A model generated the notes under the pieces. That model searched no databases. It saw only the letters and a list, made by a program, of their open reading frames with translations, and was not told the origin of the DNA. This document shows positions 18,565 through 28,024 of a stretch of 64,000 bases of DNA, in pieces (positions within the stretch are counted from its first letter, which is position 1; each line of letters starts with the position of its first letter). The translations under genes were made by a program, and so were the position numbers. This stretch comes from an uncultured Aquimarina sp. (GTDB lineage: Bacteria; Bacteroidota; Bacteroidia; Flavobacteriales; Flavobacteriaceae), in contig CANLOW010000007.1 of assembly GCA_947493035.1 (NCBI GenBank), positions 62,001 through 126,000 on the forward strand. The letters are read 5' to 3'.

Positions 18565-20427
18565 TTATTTTTTCTTTATTTTTTGTTGCTTTTCAGCTTC
18601 TTGCATGGCTTGCTGTAGTCGCTGTTTAAATTTACTTTGTTTTTTAGGCTTCTTTTTATTTTCCTCTATTTGAGCATGAATTTTATCTTCATCTAAAAGG
18701 AAATTTTTAATCACCAACACTATCCCTATCGTAATGATATAAGACACCGAATAATATAATGATAAACCAGAACTAAAGTTATTATAGAAGAATAATAAAA
18801 AGACTGGTGACAGATACATCATAAATTTCATATTCGGCATACCTGGCTGTTGGGTTTGTTGCATCGCTTGACTTCCTGTCAATTGCACATTAAAAAACAT
18901 CGCAACTGAGGCTATAATTGGCAATAAACTAATATGATCGCCATAAAATGGCACTTTAAAAGGAAGCTCGGCTATAATATCATAACTTGATAAATCATCT
19001 ACCCACATAAATGCTTTTTGTCTTAATTGTATCGCCATTGGAAAAAAGCTAAATAACGCATAGAAGACAGGCATTTGTAATAAAGCAGGAATACACCCAG
19101 ACATAGGGTTGACACCAGCTTTACTATATATAGCCATTGTCTCTTGCTGCTTTTTCATAGCATTATCCTTATACTTCTCATTCACCTCATTGATTTCAGG
19201 TCTTAAAACCTTCATCTTAGCTTGAGATAAATATTGCTTGAAGTTAATTGGCGACATAGCCAAACGCACTAAAATCGTCATCAAAATAATAGCTATTCCG
19301 GCAGGTAAAAATTTATTTAAAAAATCGAACAATGGCATAAATGCGTATTTGTTCAACATTCCGAAAATACCCCATCCAAGGTCAACTACCTCATCTAAGT
19401 TTTTGTCATAACCATCTAGAATTTTATAATCTGTTGGCCCATAGTACCAATTCATATCATAGTTCAAATTCCCCGATGAAGCTACCAATGGTGTTTTTAA
19501 AGTAAACTTCTTAAGCTTTAAAGTATCTACATCTTCGTCTTCGATCAGATTTTCAGATACTAACTTGGCTTTTTTAAATGACGTATTCGTCAAAAGTATA
19601 GATGAGAAAAAGTGTTGTTTAAAAGCAACATAACTTACATCTTCTACTTCTTTTTCTTTAAGGTCACTAATTCCTAGGTTATTATCTTTACCTCCTTCAT
19701 ATTCATAATAAAGTTTAGTATAACGATTCTCGAAAGAATTACTCTTTGCATGACTAAGCGCTTCTAACTCCCAATTCAAATTAATCTCCTTTGAAGTATC
19801 AAAAACTTGTTCTAACCCATTAGAACGCACTGCAAAGTCAAGCATGTATTCATTAGGTTTTAATGTATAAGCATACTCTAAATATTGAGTTGCAGACACT
19901 TTTAAACGCATTGAAAGCTGCTGACTATCCCCTACTTTCTGTAATGTAGGGTCAAAGAACAACTCTCTAGTATCCAACACTCGATTATCACGAGTATTGA
20001 AAGTCAATCCTAGAGATGCATTCTCTCCTTCCTTTATAAGGTAAACAGGAATAGAATCGGAAGTCTTAAATTTTTTCAATTCAGCTTCTTTGATATACCC
20101 TCCTTTATTGTTAATCTTCAAGCGAAGTACATCATTTTCTATGACAGTCTCCCCTCCATTAGCAGAAGCTAATGTTTGCGAATATCCAAAAGAACCTAAC
20201 TGCTGATAAGCAGCTACTTTACCCAATGAATCCATTGCTGCTTTCGGAGCAACTTCTACTAAAGGTTGTTTTATTTCTTGTTTGGCACTTTCAACTTGCT
20301 CTTGCTTAGCTTTCTGTGCTGCTAATTCTTCTTCTGTTGGCTTGTTTACATAAAAAAACCAAAAAGCTATGGCTAATAATAGCACATAGCCAATTATAGA
20401 TTTAGCATCGAACTGCTTCTCTTCCAT
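18565..20427 (-). CDS. yidC: Membrane protein insertase YidC
   Basis: 620 residues. An N-terminal membrane anchor (IIGYVLLLAIAFWFFYV), a large periplasmic beta domain (about 80-350), then the conserved five-helix insertase core with LNKFLPAGIAIILMTILVRL, the loop YKDNAMKKQQETMAIY and KAGVNPMSGCIPALLQMP, and a basic C-terminal tail (KKKPKKQSKFKQR). It inserts and folds inner-membrane proteins, alone or with SecYEG. It lies 13 bp after pyrG and is probably cotranscribed with it. Confidence 0.96.
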   Translation of the reverse strand: MEEKQFDAKSIIGYVLLLAIAFWFFYVNKPTEEELAAQKAKQEQVESAKQEIKQPLVEVAPKAAMDSLGKVAAYQQLGSFGYSQTLASANGGETVIENDVLRLKINNKGGYIKEAELKKFKTSDSIPVYLIKEGENASLGLTFNTRDNRVLDTRELFFDPTLQKVGDSQQLSMRLKVSATQYLEYAYTLKPNEYMLDFAVRSNGLEQVFDTSKEINLNWELEALSHAKSNSFENRYTKLYYEYEGGKDNNLGISDLKEKEVEDVSYVAFKQHFFSSILLTNTSFKKAKLVSENLIEDEDVDTLKLKKFTLKTPLVASSGNLNYDMNWYYGPTDYKILDGYDKNLDEVVDLGWGIFGMLNKYAFMPLFDFLNKFLPAGIAIILMTILVRLAMSPINFKQYLSQAKMKVLRPEINEVNEKYKDNAMKKQQETMAIYSKAGVNPMSGCIPALLQMPVFYALFSFFPMAIQLRQKAFMWVDDLSSYDIIAELPFKVPFYGDHISLLPIIASVAMFFNVQLTGSQAMQQTQQPGMPNMKFMMYLSPVFLLFFYNNFSSGLSLYYSVSYIITIGIVLVIKNFLLDEDKIHAQIEENKKKPKKQSKFKQRLQQAMQEAEKQQKIKKK

Positions 20428-20440
20428 AAGTATTGTAAGA

Positions 20441-22072
<1,632 letters not shown>

Positions 22073-22093
22073 TTAGTTTTTAAAATATCGGGG

Positions 22094-22101
22094 CAAAAGT
22101 A
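22094..22101 (-). promoter_or_regulatory. -7 element of pyrG
   Basis: Minus-strand TACTTTTG fits TAnnTTTG, 33 bp before the pyrG ATG. Confidence 0.5.
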
Positions 22102-22321
22102 CGAATTGAGGATTGAAGATGGAATATTTATTACTGAATATTTAATATTGAGGCTATACATAAATCAACAAACTACTATTACACCCAAAACTTATACTTC
22201 TCATTAAATCTTTAAAAAAGCCTACTTTAAAAACTAACATTACTCTTACAGTCTCATATTTATCGAGAAATAACACTAAGAAAGTATTCTTTAAACTACC
22301 ATTCGCAACTTCTATTAATTG

Positions 22322-22329
22322 TATTTTTG
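22322..22329 (+). promoter_or_regulatory. -7 element of ruvX
   Basis: TATTTTTG fits TAnnTTTG. It overlaps a possible TTG start codon at 22327, so translation must begin further downstream. Confidence 0.5.
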
Positions 22330-22347
22330 TACTTTAAATTACATACT

Positions 22348-22761
22348 TTGGGACAAATCATCGCGATAGATTACGGAAGCAAAAGAACAGGTCTAGCAAC
22401 GACAGACGACATGCAAATGATTGCTAGTGGTCTTGACACCGTACCAACTGAAAAATTGATTACTTTCCTTAAAGACTATATGATTTTTAACAAAGTAGAA
22501 GCTTTTGTGATTGGGGAACCTAAAAGATTGCATGGAGAAGCTTCTGAAATAGAAATTCAAATAAAACCATTTATTGAAACCTTAAAAAAGGAATTCCCGA
22601 CACAAGAAATCCATCGAATAGACGAGCGATTTACTTCAAAATTAGCTTTTGACACGATGCTTGCTTCTGGTATTTCTAAAAAGAAAAGACGAAACAAAGG
22701 TTTGGTAGATAAAATTAGTGCAACCTTGATCCTACAAGACTTTTTACAATACCGAAACTAA
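22348..22761 (+). CDS. ruvX: Holliday junction resolvase-like RuvX (YqgF)
   Basis: 137 residues from a TTG at 22348 (GQIIAIDYGSKRTGLATTD). The frame opens at TTG 22327, but that codon lies inside the -7 box, and homologues start next to the IAIDYG motif. The RNase H fold has acidic residues in AIDYGSKRTG, FVIGEPKRLHGE and RIDERFTSKLA. The family is implicated in 16S rRNA 5'-end maturation and was first proposed as a Holliday junction resolvase. It heads a run ruvX-def-DUF5606-dapD in the same direction. Confidence 0.88.
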   Translation: MGQIIAIDYGSKRTGLATTDDMQMIASGLDTVPTEKLITFLKDYMIFNKVEAFVIGEPKRLHGEASEIEIQIKPFIETLKKEFPTQEIHRIDERFTSKLAFDTMLASGISKKKRRNKGLVDKISATLILQDFLQYRN

Positions 22762-22893
22762 CTCTAATCACGAAGATCTACACACCTATCTTCATATATT
22801 TTCGTCGTCTATACCAATGAAATAAATATTTCATAGTAATTTTGATGTTTCAAAAGCTAATCGTTTTTACCTAACAGTTAAAAGCCATAATAA

Positions 22894-23484
22894 ATGATAT
22901 TACCTATAGTTGCCTACGGAGACCCCGTATTAAAAAAAGTAGGAAAAGAGATCGATAAGGATTACCCTGAGTTAGAAAAATTATTAGATAACATGTGGAA
23001 AACCATGTATAACGCACATGGTGTTGGCTTGGCTGCCCCTCAAATCGGACGTGCCATTCGTCTATTTTTAGTAGATGCTTCTCCTTTTGCAGATGATGAT
23101 GAATTGTCAGAAACAGAAGCAGAACAATTGAAAGGATTCAAAAAAGCATTTATAAATCCAACCATTCTTGAAGAAACTGGTGAGGAATGGGCTTTTAATG
23201 AAGGTTGTCTTTCTATCCCTGATGTTAGAGAAGATGTATGGCGACACGAAACGATTAAAGTTCATTATTTCGATGAAAACTTCAATGAATTTACTGAAAC
23301 TTTTGACGGTTTAGCAGCAAGGGTTATTCAGCATGAATATGATCATATCGAAGGAGTATTGTTTACTGACAAGCTCTCTGGATTAAAAAAGCGTATCCTA
23401 AAAGGAAAATTAACTAATATTTCTAAAGGGAAAACAAATGCAGATTACCGCATGCGCTTCCCACTACAGAAAAAAGGAAGATAA
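22894..23484 (+). CDS. def: Peptide deformylase
   Basis: 196 residues with all three deformylase motifs: GVGLAAPQIG (43-52), EGCLSIP with metal ligand C105, and the HEYDH sequence (H147, E148, H151). It removes the formyl group from new proteins' N-terminal methionine, using Fe2+ or Zn2+. It carries a short acidic insertion (FADDDELSETEAEQ) between motifs one and two, as is common in Bacteroidota. Confidence 0.96.
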   Translation: MILPIVAYGDPVLKKVGKEIDKDYPELEKLLDNMWKTMYNAHGVGLAAPQIGRAIRLFLVDASPFADDDELSETEAEQLKGFKKAFINPTILEETGEEWAFNEGCLSIPDVREDVWRHETIKVHYFDENFNEFTETFDGLAARVIQHEYDHIEGVLFTDKLSGLKKRILKGKLTNISKGKTNADYRMRFPLQKKGR

Positions 23485-23509
23485 ACACAAAAACAGCACT
23501 TTTATATCT

Positions 23510-23546
23510 GCCTAGATTGTAGGGTAAAGTTATATCTTTGCTAGGC
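23510..23546 (+). promoter_or_regulatory. Promoter region of the DUF5606 gene with flanking inverted repeat
   Basis: TATCTTTG at 23533-23540 fits the -7 consensus. A 6-bp inverted repeat, GCCTAG (23510-23515) and CTAGGC (23541-23546), flanks it and might be an operator. No TTG at the usual spacing. Confidence 0.4.
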
Positions 23547-23560
23547 TTTAACATTAGAAT

Positions 23561-23995
23561 ATGAGTTTAGAAAAAATTATTGCAGTTTCTGGTAAACCAG
23601 GTTTATACAAATTATTGGCACAAACTAGAGGCGGTTTCTTAGCAGAATCTTTGTTAGATGGAAAAAGACAATCTATTAGTCTACGTAATAATGTAAGCGT
23701 ATTAAATGAAATTGCGATTTACACTTACGGAGAAGAAATTCCATTAAGAGAAGTATTCAAAGCTATTTATCAAAAAGAAGACGGAAAAGCGACTATTGGT
23801 CATAAATCTTCTAAGGGTGAATTAGAAAAATTCTTCCGTGAAGTATTACCTGAATATGATGAAGATCGTGTATACGTTAGTGATATCAAGAAAGTAGTAC
23901 AATGGTATAATTTATTAGAAAAAGGAAATCTTTTAGATGAAGCCATCAAAGAAGAAGAAATCCCTTCTGAAGAAACTACCAACGAAGAAGAATAA
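23561..23995 (+). CDS. DUF5606 family protein
   Basis: 144 residues. The N-terminal half (KIIAVSGKPGLYKLLAQTRG, then LDGKRQSISLRNNVSVL) is a small beta domain; the C-terminal half is helical and ends very acidic (EEEIPSEETTNEEE). It fits DUF5606, a conserved Bacteroidota family of unknown function. The surroundings (def, dapD) are housekeeping. It probably has its own promoter. Confidence 0.8.
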   Translation: MSLEKIIAVSGKPGLYKLLAQTRGGFLAESLLDGKRQSISLRNNVSVLNEIAIYTYGEEIPLREVFKAIYQKEDGKATIGHKSSKGELEKFFREVLPEYDEDRVYVSDIKKVVQWYNLLEKGNLLDEAIKEEEIPSEETTNEEE

Positions 23996-24040
23996 TTTAA
24001 TCATGCTTATGGCTTAGGTCTAAATCGATAGATCTAAAGC

Positions 24041-24058
24041 TATTTGCGAAAGCAAATA
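24041..24058 (+). promoter_or_regulatory. Hairpin with GAAA loop abutting the dapD start codon
   Basis: TATTTGC and GCAAATA form a perfect 7-bp stem closed by a GAAA (GNRA) tetraloop, ending 2 nt before the dapD ATG. Its place suggests an effect on translation initiation; no regulator is known to me. Confidence 0.5.
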
Positions 24059-24060
24059 AA

Positions 24061-24876
24061 ATGGAACAATTAAGAGAAATTATAGAAAAAGCTTGGGATA
24101 ACCGTGAGTTACTAAAAGAACAAGCTACTCAAGATGCAATCCGTGAAGTCATTGCATTATTAGATGAAGGAAAACTTCGTGTTGCTGAACCTATTGAAAA
24201 TGGTTGGCAAGTAAACGAATGGGTTAAGAAAGGTGTAGTACTTTATTTCCCTATTCAAAAAATGGAAACATTAGAGGCTGGTATATTTGAATACCACGAC
24301 AAAATGCCTTTAAAGAAAGATTATGAAGCGAAAGGTGTTCGTGTTGTTCCTGGTGCTTCAGCACGTCAAGGATCATACATTTCTCCTGGTACCATCTTAA
24401 TGCCAAGTTATGTTAATATTGGTGCTTATGTAGACGAAGGTACTATGGTAGATACTTGGGCAACAGTTGGTAGTTGTGCCCAAATCGGTAAAAACGTTCA
24501 CTTAAGTGGAGGTGTTGGTATTGGTGGAGTATTAGAGCCATTACAAGCTGCTCCTGTTATCATCGAAGATAATGCATTTATCGGTTCTCGTTGTATCGTT
24601 GTTGAAGGATGTCGTGTAGAATCGGAAGCGGTATTAGGTGCTAATGTTGTATTAACTGGTTCTACAAAAATTATTGATGTTACTGGTGATGAGCCTGTAA
24701 TTTACAAAGGTATTGTACCTGCACGTTCTGTAGTTATACCTGGAAGTTATCCTAAGAAGTTTGCTGCTGGCGAGTACAATGTACCTTGTGCTTTAATTAT
24801 TGGTAAACGTAAAGAGAGTACTAACAAGAAGACTTCTTTAAATGATGCACTTCGTGAATACGATGTAGCAGTATAA
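24061..24876 (+). CDS. dapD: Tetrahydrodipicolinate N-succinyltransferase
   Basis: 271 residues with an N-terminal helical domain and a left-handed beta helix of hexapeptide repeats (VRVVPGASARQGSYISPG, TWATVGSCAQIGKNVHLSGG). It succinylates tetrahydrodipicolinate with succinyl-CoA in the lysine/diaminopimelate pathway, needed for peptidoglycan. A GNRA-loop hairpin sits directly before the ATG. A strong terminator follows. Confidence 0.96.
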   Translation: MEQLREIIEKAWDNRELLKEQATQDAIREVIALLDEGKLRVAEPIENGWQVNEWVKKGVVLYFPIQKMETLEAGIFEYHDKMPLKKDYEAKGVRVVPGASARQGSYISPGTILMPSYVNIGAYVDEGTMVDTWATVGSCAQIGKNVHLSGGVGIGGVLEPLQAAPVIIEDNAFIGSRCIVVEGCRVESEAVLGANVVLTGSTKIIDVTGDEPVIYKGIVPARSVVIPGSYPKKFAAGEYNVPCALIIGKRKESTNKKTSLNDALREYDVAV

Positions 24877-24892
24877 ATAAATACTAGAATTT

Positions 24893-25063
24893 AGATATTA
24901 GACCGCTTCGCGCTATTAGACCTGTTTTTTTCGTTAACTATACGTATTATAGTTTTTGTAAAGTTTACATATCTAAATGATAATTGTATTGAAAACAAAA
25001 ATCCAGATTTGAAAAATTCAAATCTGGATTTTTTATATATAGAAGCGAAGTAATCTAATATCT
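24893..25063. repeat. Imperfect inverted repeat enclosing the dapD terminator
   Basis: Left arm 24893-24911 (AGATATTAG, 4 nt, CTTCGC) and right arm 25045-25063 (GCGAAG, 4 nt, CTAATATCT) are complementary over 15 of 19 positions. TATTAGACC also occurs twice directly (24896-24904, 24914-24922), and AGAAGCGA/TCGCTTCT form a second small inverted repeat at 25041-25070. It may be a worn miniature element or nested hairpins of the two 3' ends. Confidence 0.4.
24997..25033. terminator. Bidirectional terminator, dapD / peroxiredoxin
   Basis: Perfect 17-bp stem (left arm AAAAATCCAGATTTGAA) with a 3-nt loop and T-run, between convergent genes. Confidence 0.88.
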
Positions 25064-25084
25064 CGCTTCTCTTATCTAAAAGAA

Positions 25085-25723
25085 CTAAATATTAGGCTGA
25101 GGAGTCAATCGTAAATAAGGCTTTACTTCTTTATGTCCTTTTGGGAATAAATCTGCAATTTCTTCATTTTTAACAGCTGGTACAATGACACAGTCATCTC
25201 CTTGATTCCAATTTGCTGGAGTCGCTACTTTATGGTAAGCTGTCAACTGTAATGAATCGATTACTCTTAATAACTCATCAAAATTCCTTCCTGTAGAAGC
25301 TGGATAAGTTAAGGTTAGTTTTACTTTTTTAGAAGGATCTATAATAAACACGGAACGTACTGTCAATTTATTATCCGCATTAGGGTGAATCATATCATAA
25401 AGCTCTGCCACTTTACGATCTTCGTCAGCGATGATTGGAAAATTCACTTCTGTATTTTGTGTTTCATTGATATCCTTAATCCATCCCAAGTGAGATTCTA
25501 CACCGTCTACACTCAATGCTATTGGCTTAACATTTCGTTTTGCAAATTCAGCGCTATAATTAGCTACAGTACCAAGTTCTGTAGTACACACAGGTGTATA
25601 ATCTGCTGGATGAGAAAATAATATAGCCCAGCTATCCCCTATCCATTCGTGAAAATTAATTTCTCCTAAAGAAGTTTGTGTAGTGAAATTTGGAGCTTCA
25701 TCTCCTAATCTGATATGTGCCAT
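25085..25723 (-). CDS. Peroxiredoxin, 1-Cys Prx6 type
   Basis: 212 residues. The active site is SHPADYTPVCTTELG with peroxidatic C46. The long C-terminal domain (LTYPASTGRNFDELLRVIDS to the end) is characteristic of the Prx6 subfamily, and there is no second cysteine in a resolving position. It reduces H2O2 and organic peroxides in the cytoplasm. Together with katG it makes two peroxide-removing systems in this window, one likely outside and one inside the cytoplasm. Confidence 0.93.
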   Translation of the reverse strand: MAHIRLGDEAPNFTTQTSLGEINFHEWIGDSWAILFSHPADYTPVCTTELGTVANYSAEFAKRNVKPIALSVDGVESHLGWIKDINETQNTEVNFPIIADEDRKVAELYDMIHPNADNKLTVRSVFIIDPSKKVKLTLTYPASTGRNFDELLRVIDSLQLTAYHKVATPANWNQGDDCVIVPAVKNEEIADLFPKGHKEVKPYLRLTPQPNI

Positions 25724-25916
25724 AATGATGATTTTAAAGTTTAATTTTAAAGATAGTCTCCTTCTACCCTATCAACTTACTAGGAATTAAATTTTAATAA
25801 ATAATTAACGCAATTACCCCTCTTTCAACCCCCTATTTAAATCACTAAAAATCAATTATTAAAACAAAAAACCTTAATATTACTGCATACTAAACAATAA
25901 TTAACACAAATTCTAC

Positions 25917-27128
25917 ATGAAAACTCTAGCAAAATCAGCTATAGCACTGTTAGGCTGTATTTCTTCATTCGCACAAAGCACTGAAGAGTTAACCCCTGTA
26001 AACTTAAGCGCAGACGTAACTAATTTCTCTTTTTGTGAAGGACCAGCTTGGGACGGCATAGACAACATTTTCTTTACAGACATCACTGCAGGAGTTGTTC
26101 GTAAATACAACTTGACTTCTGGTGATTTTTCTATTGCTTATTCTAACTCTGAACGAGCCAATGGACTGATGTTCAACAAAGACAACAAACTTACTGTTTG
26201 TCAAGGTAGTACTGGAAGCATAACACTTCGTGAAGTTGACGGTACAAATCCTGTAACTTTAGTTAGCACTTTTAATGGCGAGCCTTTTAATGGTCCGAAT
26301 GATCTTTGTTACGATAAAAGAGGAGGTCTATATTTTACAGACCCACGTTTTGAATCTCCAATTACACAACCAAGTACTGCTATTTACTACCGACAACCAG
26401 ACGGTACAGTAGTAAAACAAGATGATTTTGGCACAACAAACCCTAACGGTATCATTATTTCCCCTGATGGATTAAATGTATATGCGAACAATACTTCTTT
26501 AAAAGATATCTATAAATATGATATTGATCAAAGCACAGGTGCCTTATCTAACAGAGTGCTTTTCGGAGAACTACCAGATCCAGTACCTCCTATTTCTCAA
26601 GCTGATGGTATGGCTGTAGATACTGATGGAAAGCTTTATGTAACAGCTAAATCTAAGGTTCATATTTATGATGGCTCTCAACTTGAACCTATTCAAACTA
26701 TAAATTTCCCAGAGAAAGTAACAAATTGTACGTTTGGAGGAAGTGATATGAATTTACTTTTTGTAACTGGTGCGACCAATTTATATCAAGTTGATCTTTC
26801 GCCAGTTATTGGTATTAGACACCCATTCGATTTACCTGAAGTAAACTTAAGTGTAAATAGCTTTTTTAACAATCCAGATAACCTTAAAATCTATCCTAAC
26901 CCTATAGACCCTAAAAAAGATACTGTTGCGATTACTTTAGCAAATTCTATATCACTTGATAAAGCAAGGTTGTATAACAGTGCTTCTCAATTAGTAGATA
27001 CTCCTAGTATCGTGGAGAAAGGAAATATTTTTTCATTGAAACTAAGCGAAAGCTTAACTACAGGAAATTATTTCTTGACTTTAGAAACCTCTAAAGGTGA
27101 TGTAACCAAACAAATCAGTATTAAATAA
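25917..27128 (+). CDS. Secreted SMP-30/gluconolactonase-like protein with T9SS tail
   Basis: 403 residues. Signal peptide 1-20 (ends SSFAQ), a six-bladed SMP-30/gluconolactonase propeller (about 25-300: FSFCEGPAWDGIDNIFFTD, GEPFNGPNDLCYDKRGGLYF, GTTNPNGIIISPDGLNVY) with E, N and D residues that usually bind the metal, then a type A T9SS sorting domain (about 317-403: KIYPNPIDP... ending TKQISIK). It would be a secreted lactone hydrolase; the lactone is unknown. Placed with agar enzymes in the wider region, it might act on oxidised sugars, but this is speculation. Confidence 0.85.
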   Translation: MKTLAKSAIALLGCISSFAQSTEELTPVNLSADVTNFSFCEGPAWDGIDNIFFTDITAGVVRKYNLTSGDFSIAYSNSERANGLMFNKDNKLTVCQGSTGSITLREVDGTNPVTLVSTFNGEPFNGPNDLCYDKRGGLYFTDPRFESPITQPSTAIYYRQPDGTVVKQDDFGTTNPNGIIISPDGLNVYANNTSLKDIYKYDIDQSTGALSNRVLFGELPDPVPPISQADGMAVDTDGKLYVTAKSKVHIYDGSQLEPIQTINFPEKVTNCTFGGSDMNLLFVTGATNLYQVDLSPVIGIRHPFDLPEVNLSVNSFFNNPDNLKIYPNPIDPKKDTVAITLANSISLDKARLYNSASQLVDTPSIVEKGNIFSLKLSESLTTGNYFLTLETSKGDVTKQISIK

Positions 27129-27208
27129 TACTATTGCATATTCATTCTTTCAATCAGCAGGTATTAATGACTCTTTGATTAAAGATATAAATTGTTGAAA
27201 TTTGACTT

Positions 27209-27247
27209 AGTGCAACTGATATCTTGATATTTGTTGCACTTTTTTTT
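27209..27247 (+). terminator. Terminator of the SMP-30-like gene
   Basis: AGTGCAAC (27209-27216) pairs with GTTGCACT (27233-27240), with inner ATATC/GATAT, followed by seven T residues. Confidence 0.85.
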
Positions 27248-27260
27248 GATTCAAATTTTC

Positions 27261-27992
27261 TTAACCCCTCTTAAATTCACTTAACAAAATAGCTGTAGCT
27301 GTAGCTACATTTAAGCTTTCTGTTTTTTGAATATCTCCAAATCGAGGAATTGCAATTCTTTCTGTAATCAAAGACTCAACACCAGAAGAAATCCCATTAG
27401 CTTCATTCCCCATTACTATAATCGCTTCCTTTTTTAAAGTAGATTGATAAACATTATTACCGTCCATAAATCCACCATAAACTGGCTTTTTATTATTTGT
27501 TAAATAGGATACAATATCTAAATATTCTACCTCGATCCTAGCTAAAGAACCCATCGTCGATTGTACCACTTTTGGGTTATAACAGTCTACGGTATTCAAT
27601 GAGCAATATATTTTTTTGACCCCAAACCAATCTGCTAGGCGTATAATAGTCCCTAAATTCCCAGGATCATTAACCTCATCTAATACAAGTTCTATATCGG
27701 AACTCAAGTGCTCCTTTTTTTTAGGTAATTCAAAAACAGCCAAAGCTTTCTGAGAAGTGGTTAAAAAAGTAATTTGCTTTAAATCTGCACTACTTATTAT
27801 AATCGCTTCAGCAATCACTTCTTTGAAATGCGATTCAAAACCTTGCTCTACAAAAAAATGAGCCAACCGAAAACCTGCATCTAAAAACTCGTGAATTACT
27901 TTAATTCCTTCTGCAACAAATAAACTATGCTGCTTCCTGAATTTTTTCATCTTTAAACTACGAATCAGTTTCTTTTGATTTTTGCTTACCAT
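27261..27992 (-). CDS. TrmH/SpoU-family RNA 2'-O-methyltransferase
   Basis: 243 residues. An N-terminal RNA-binding substrate domain (KKLIRSLKMKKFRKQHSLFVAEG) precedes the knotted SPOUT domain with its three motifs: LDEVNDPGNLGTIIRLADWF, IIVMGNEANGIS and IPRFGDIQKTESLNVATATA. It methylates a ribose in rRNA or tRNA using SAM; the target cannot be read from sequence. Its start is 32 bp from the divergent tamL start. Confidence 0.92.
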   Translation of the reverse strand: MVSKNQKKLIRSLKMKKFRKQHSLFVAEGIKVIHEFLDAGFRLAHFFVEQGFESHFKEVIAEAIIISSADLKQITFLTTSQKALAVFELPKKKEHLSSDIELVLDEVNDPGNLGTIIRLADWFGVKKIYCSLNTVDCYNPKVVQSTMGSLARIEVEYLDIVSYLTNNKKPVYGGFMDGNNVYQSTLKKEAIIVMGNEANGISSGVESLITERIAIPRFGDIQKTESLNVATATAILLSEFKRG

Positions 27993-28010
27993 ACAAATAG
28001 TGTACTTTTG
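27982..28010 (+). promoter_or_regulatory. Promoter of the TamL-like gene
   Basis: TTG at 27982-27984, 18 bp, TACTTTTG at 28003-28010. It lies within the 5' end of the divergent methyltransferase gene, so the two 5' ends overlap closely. Confidence 0.65.
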
Positions 28011-28024
28011 AAATTACTCTAGAA

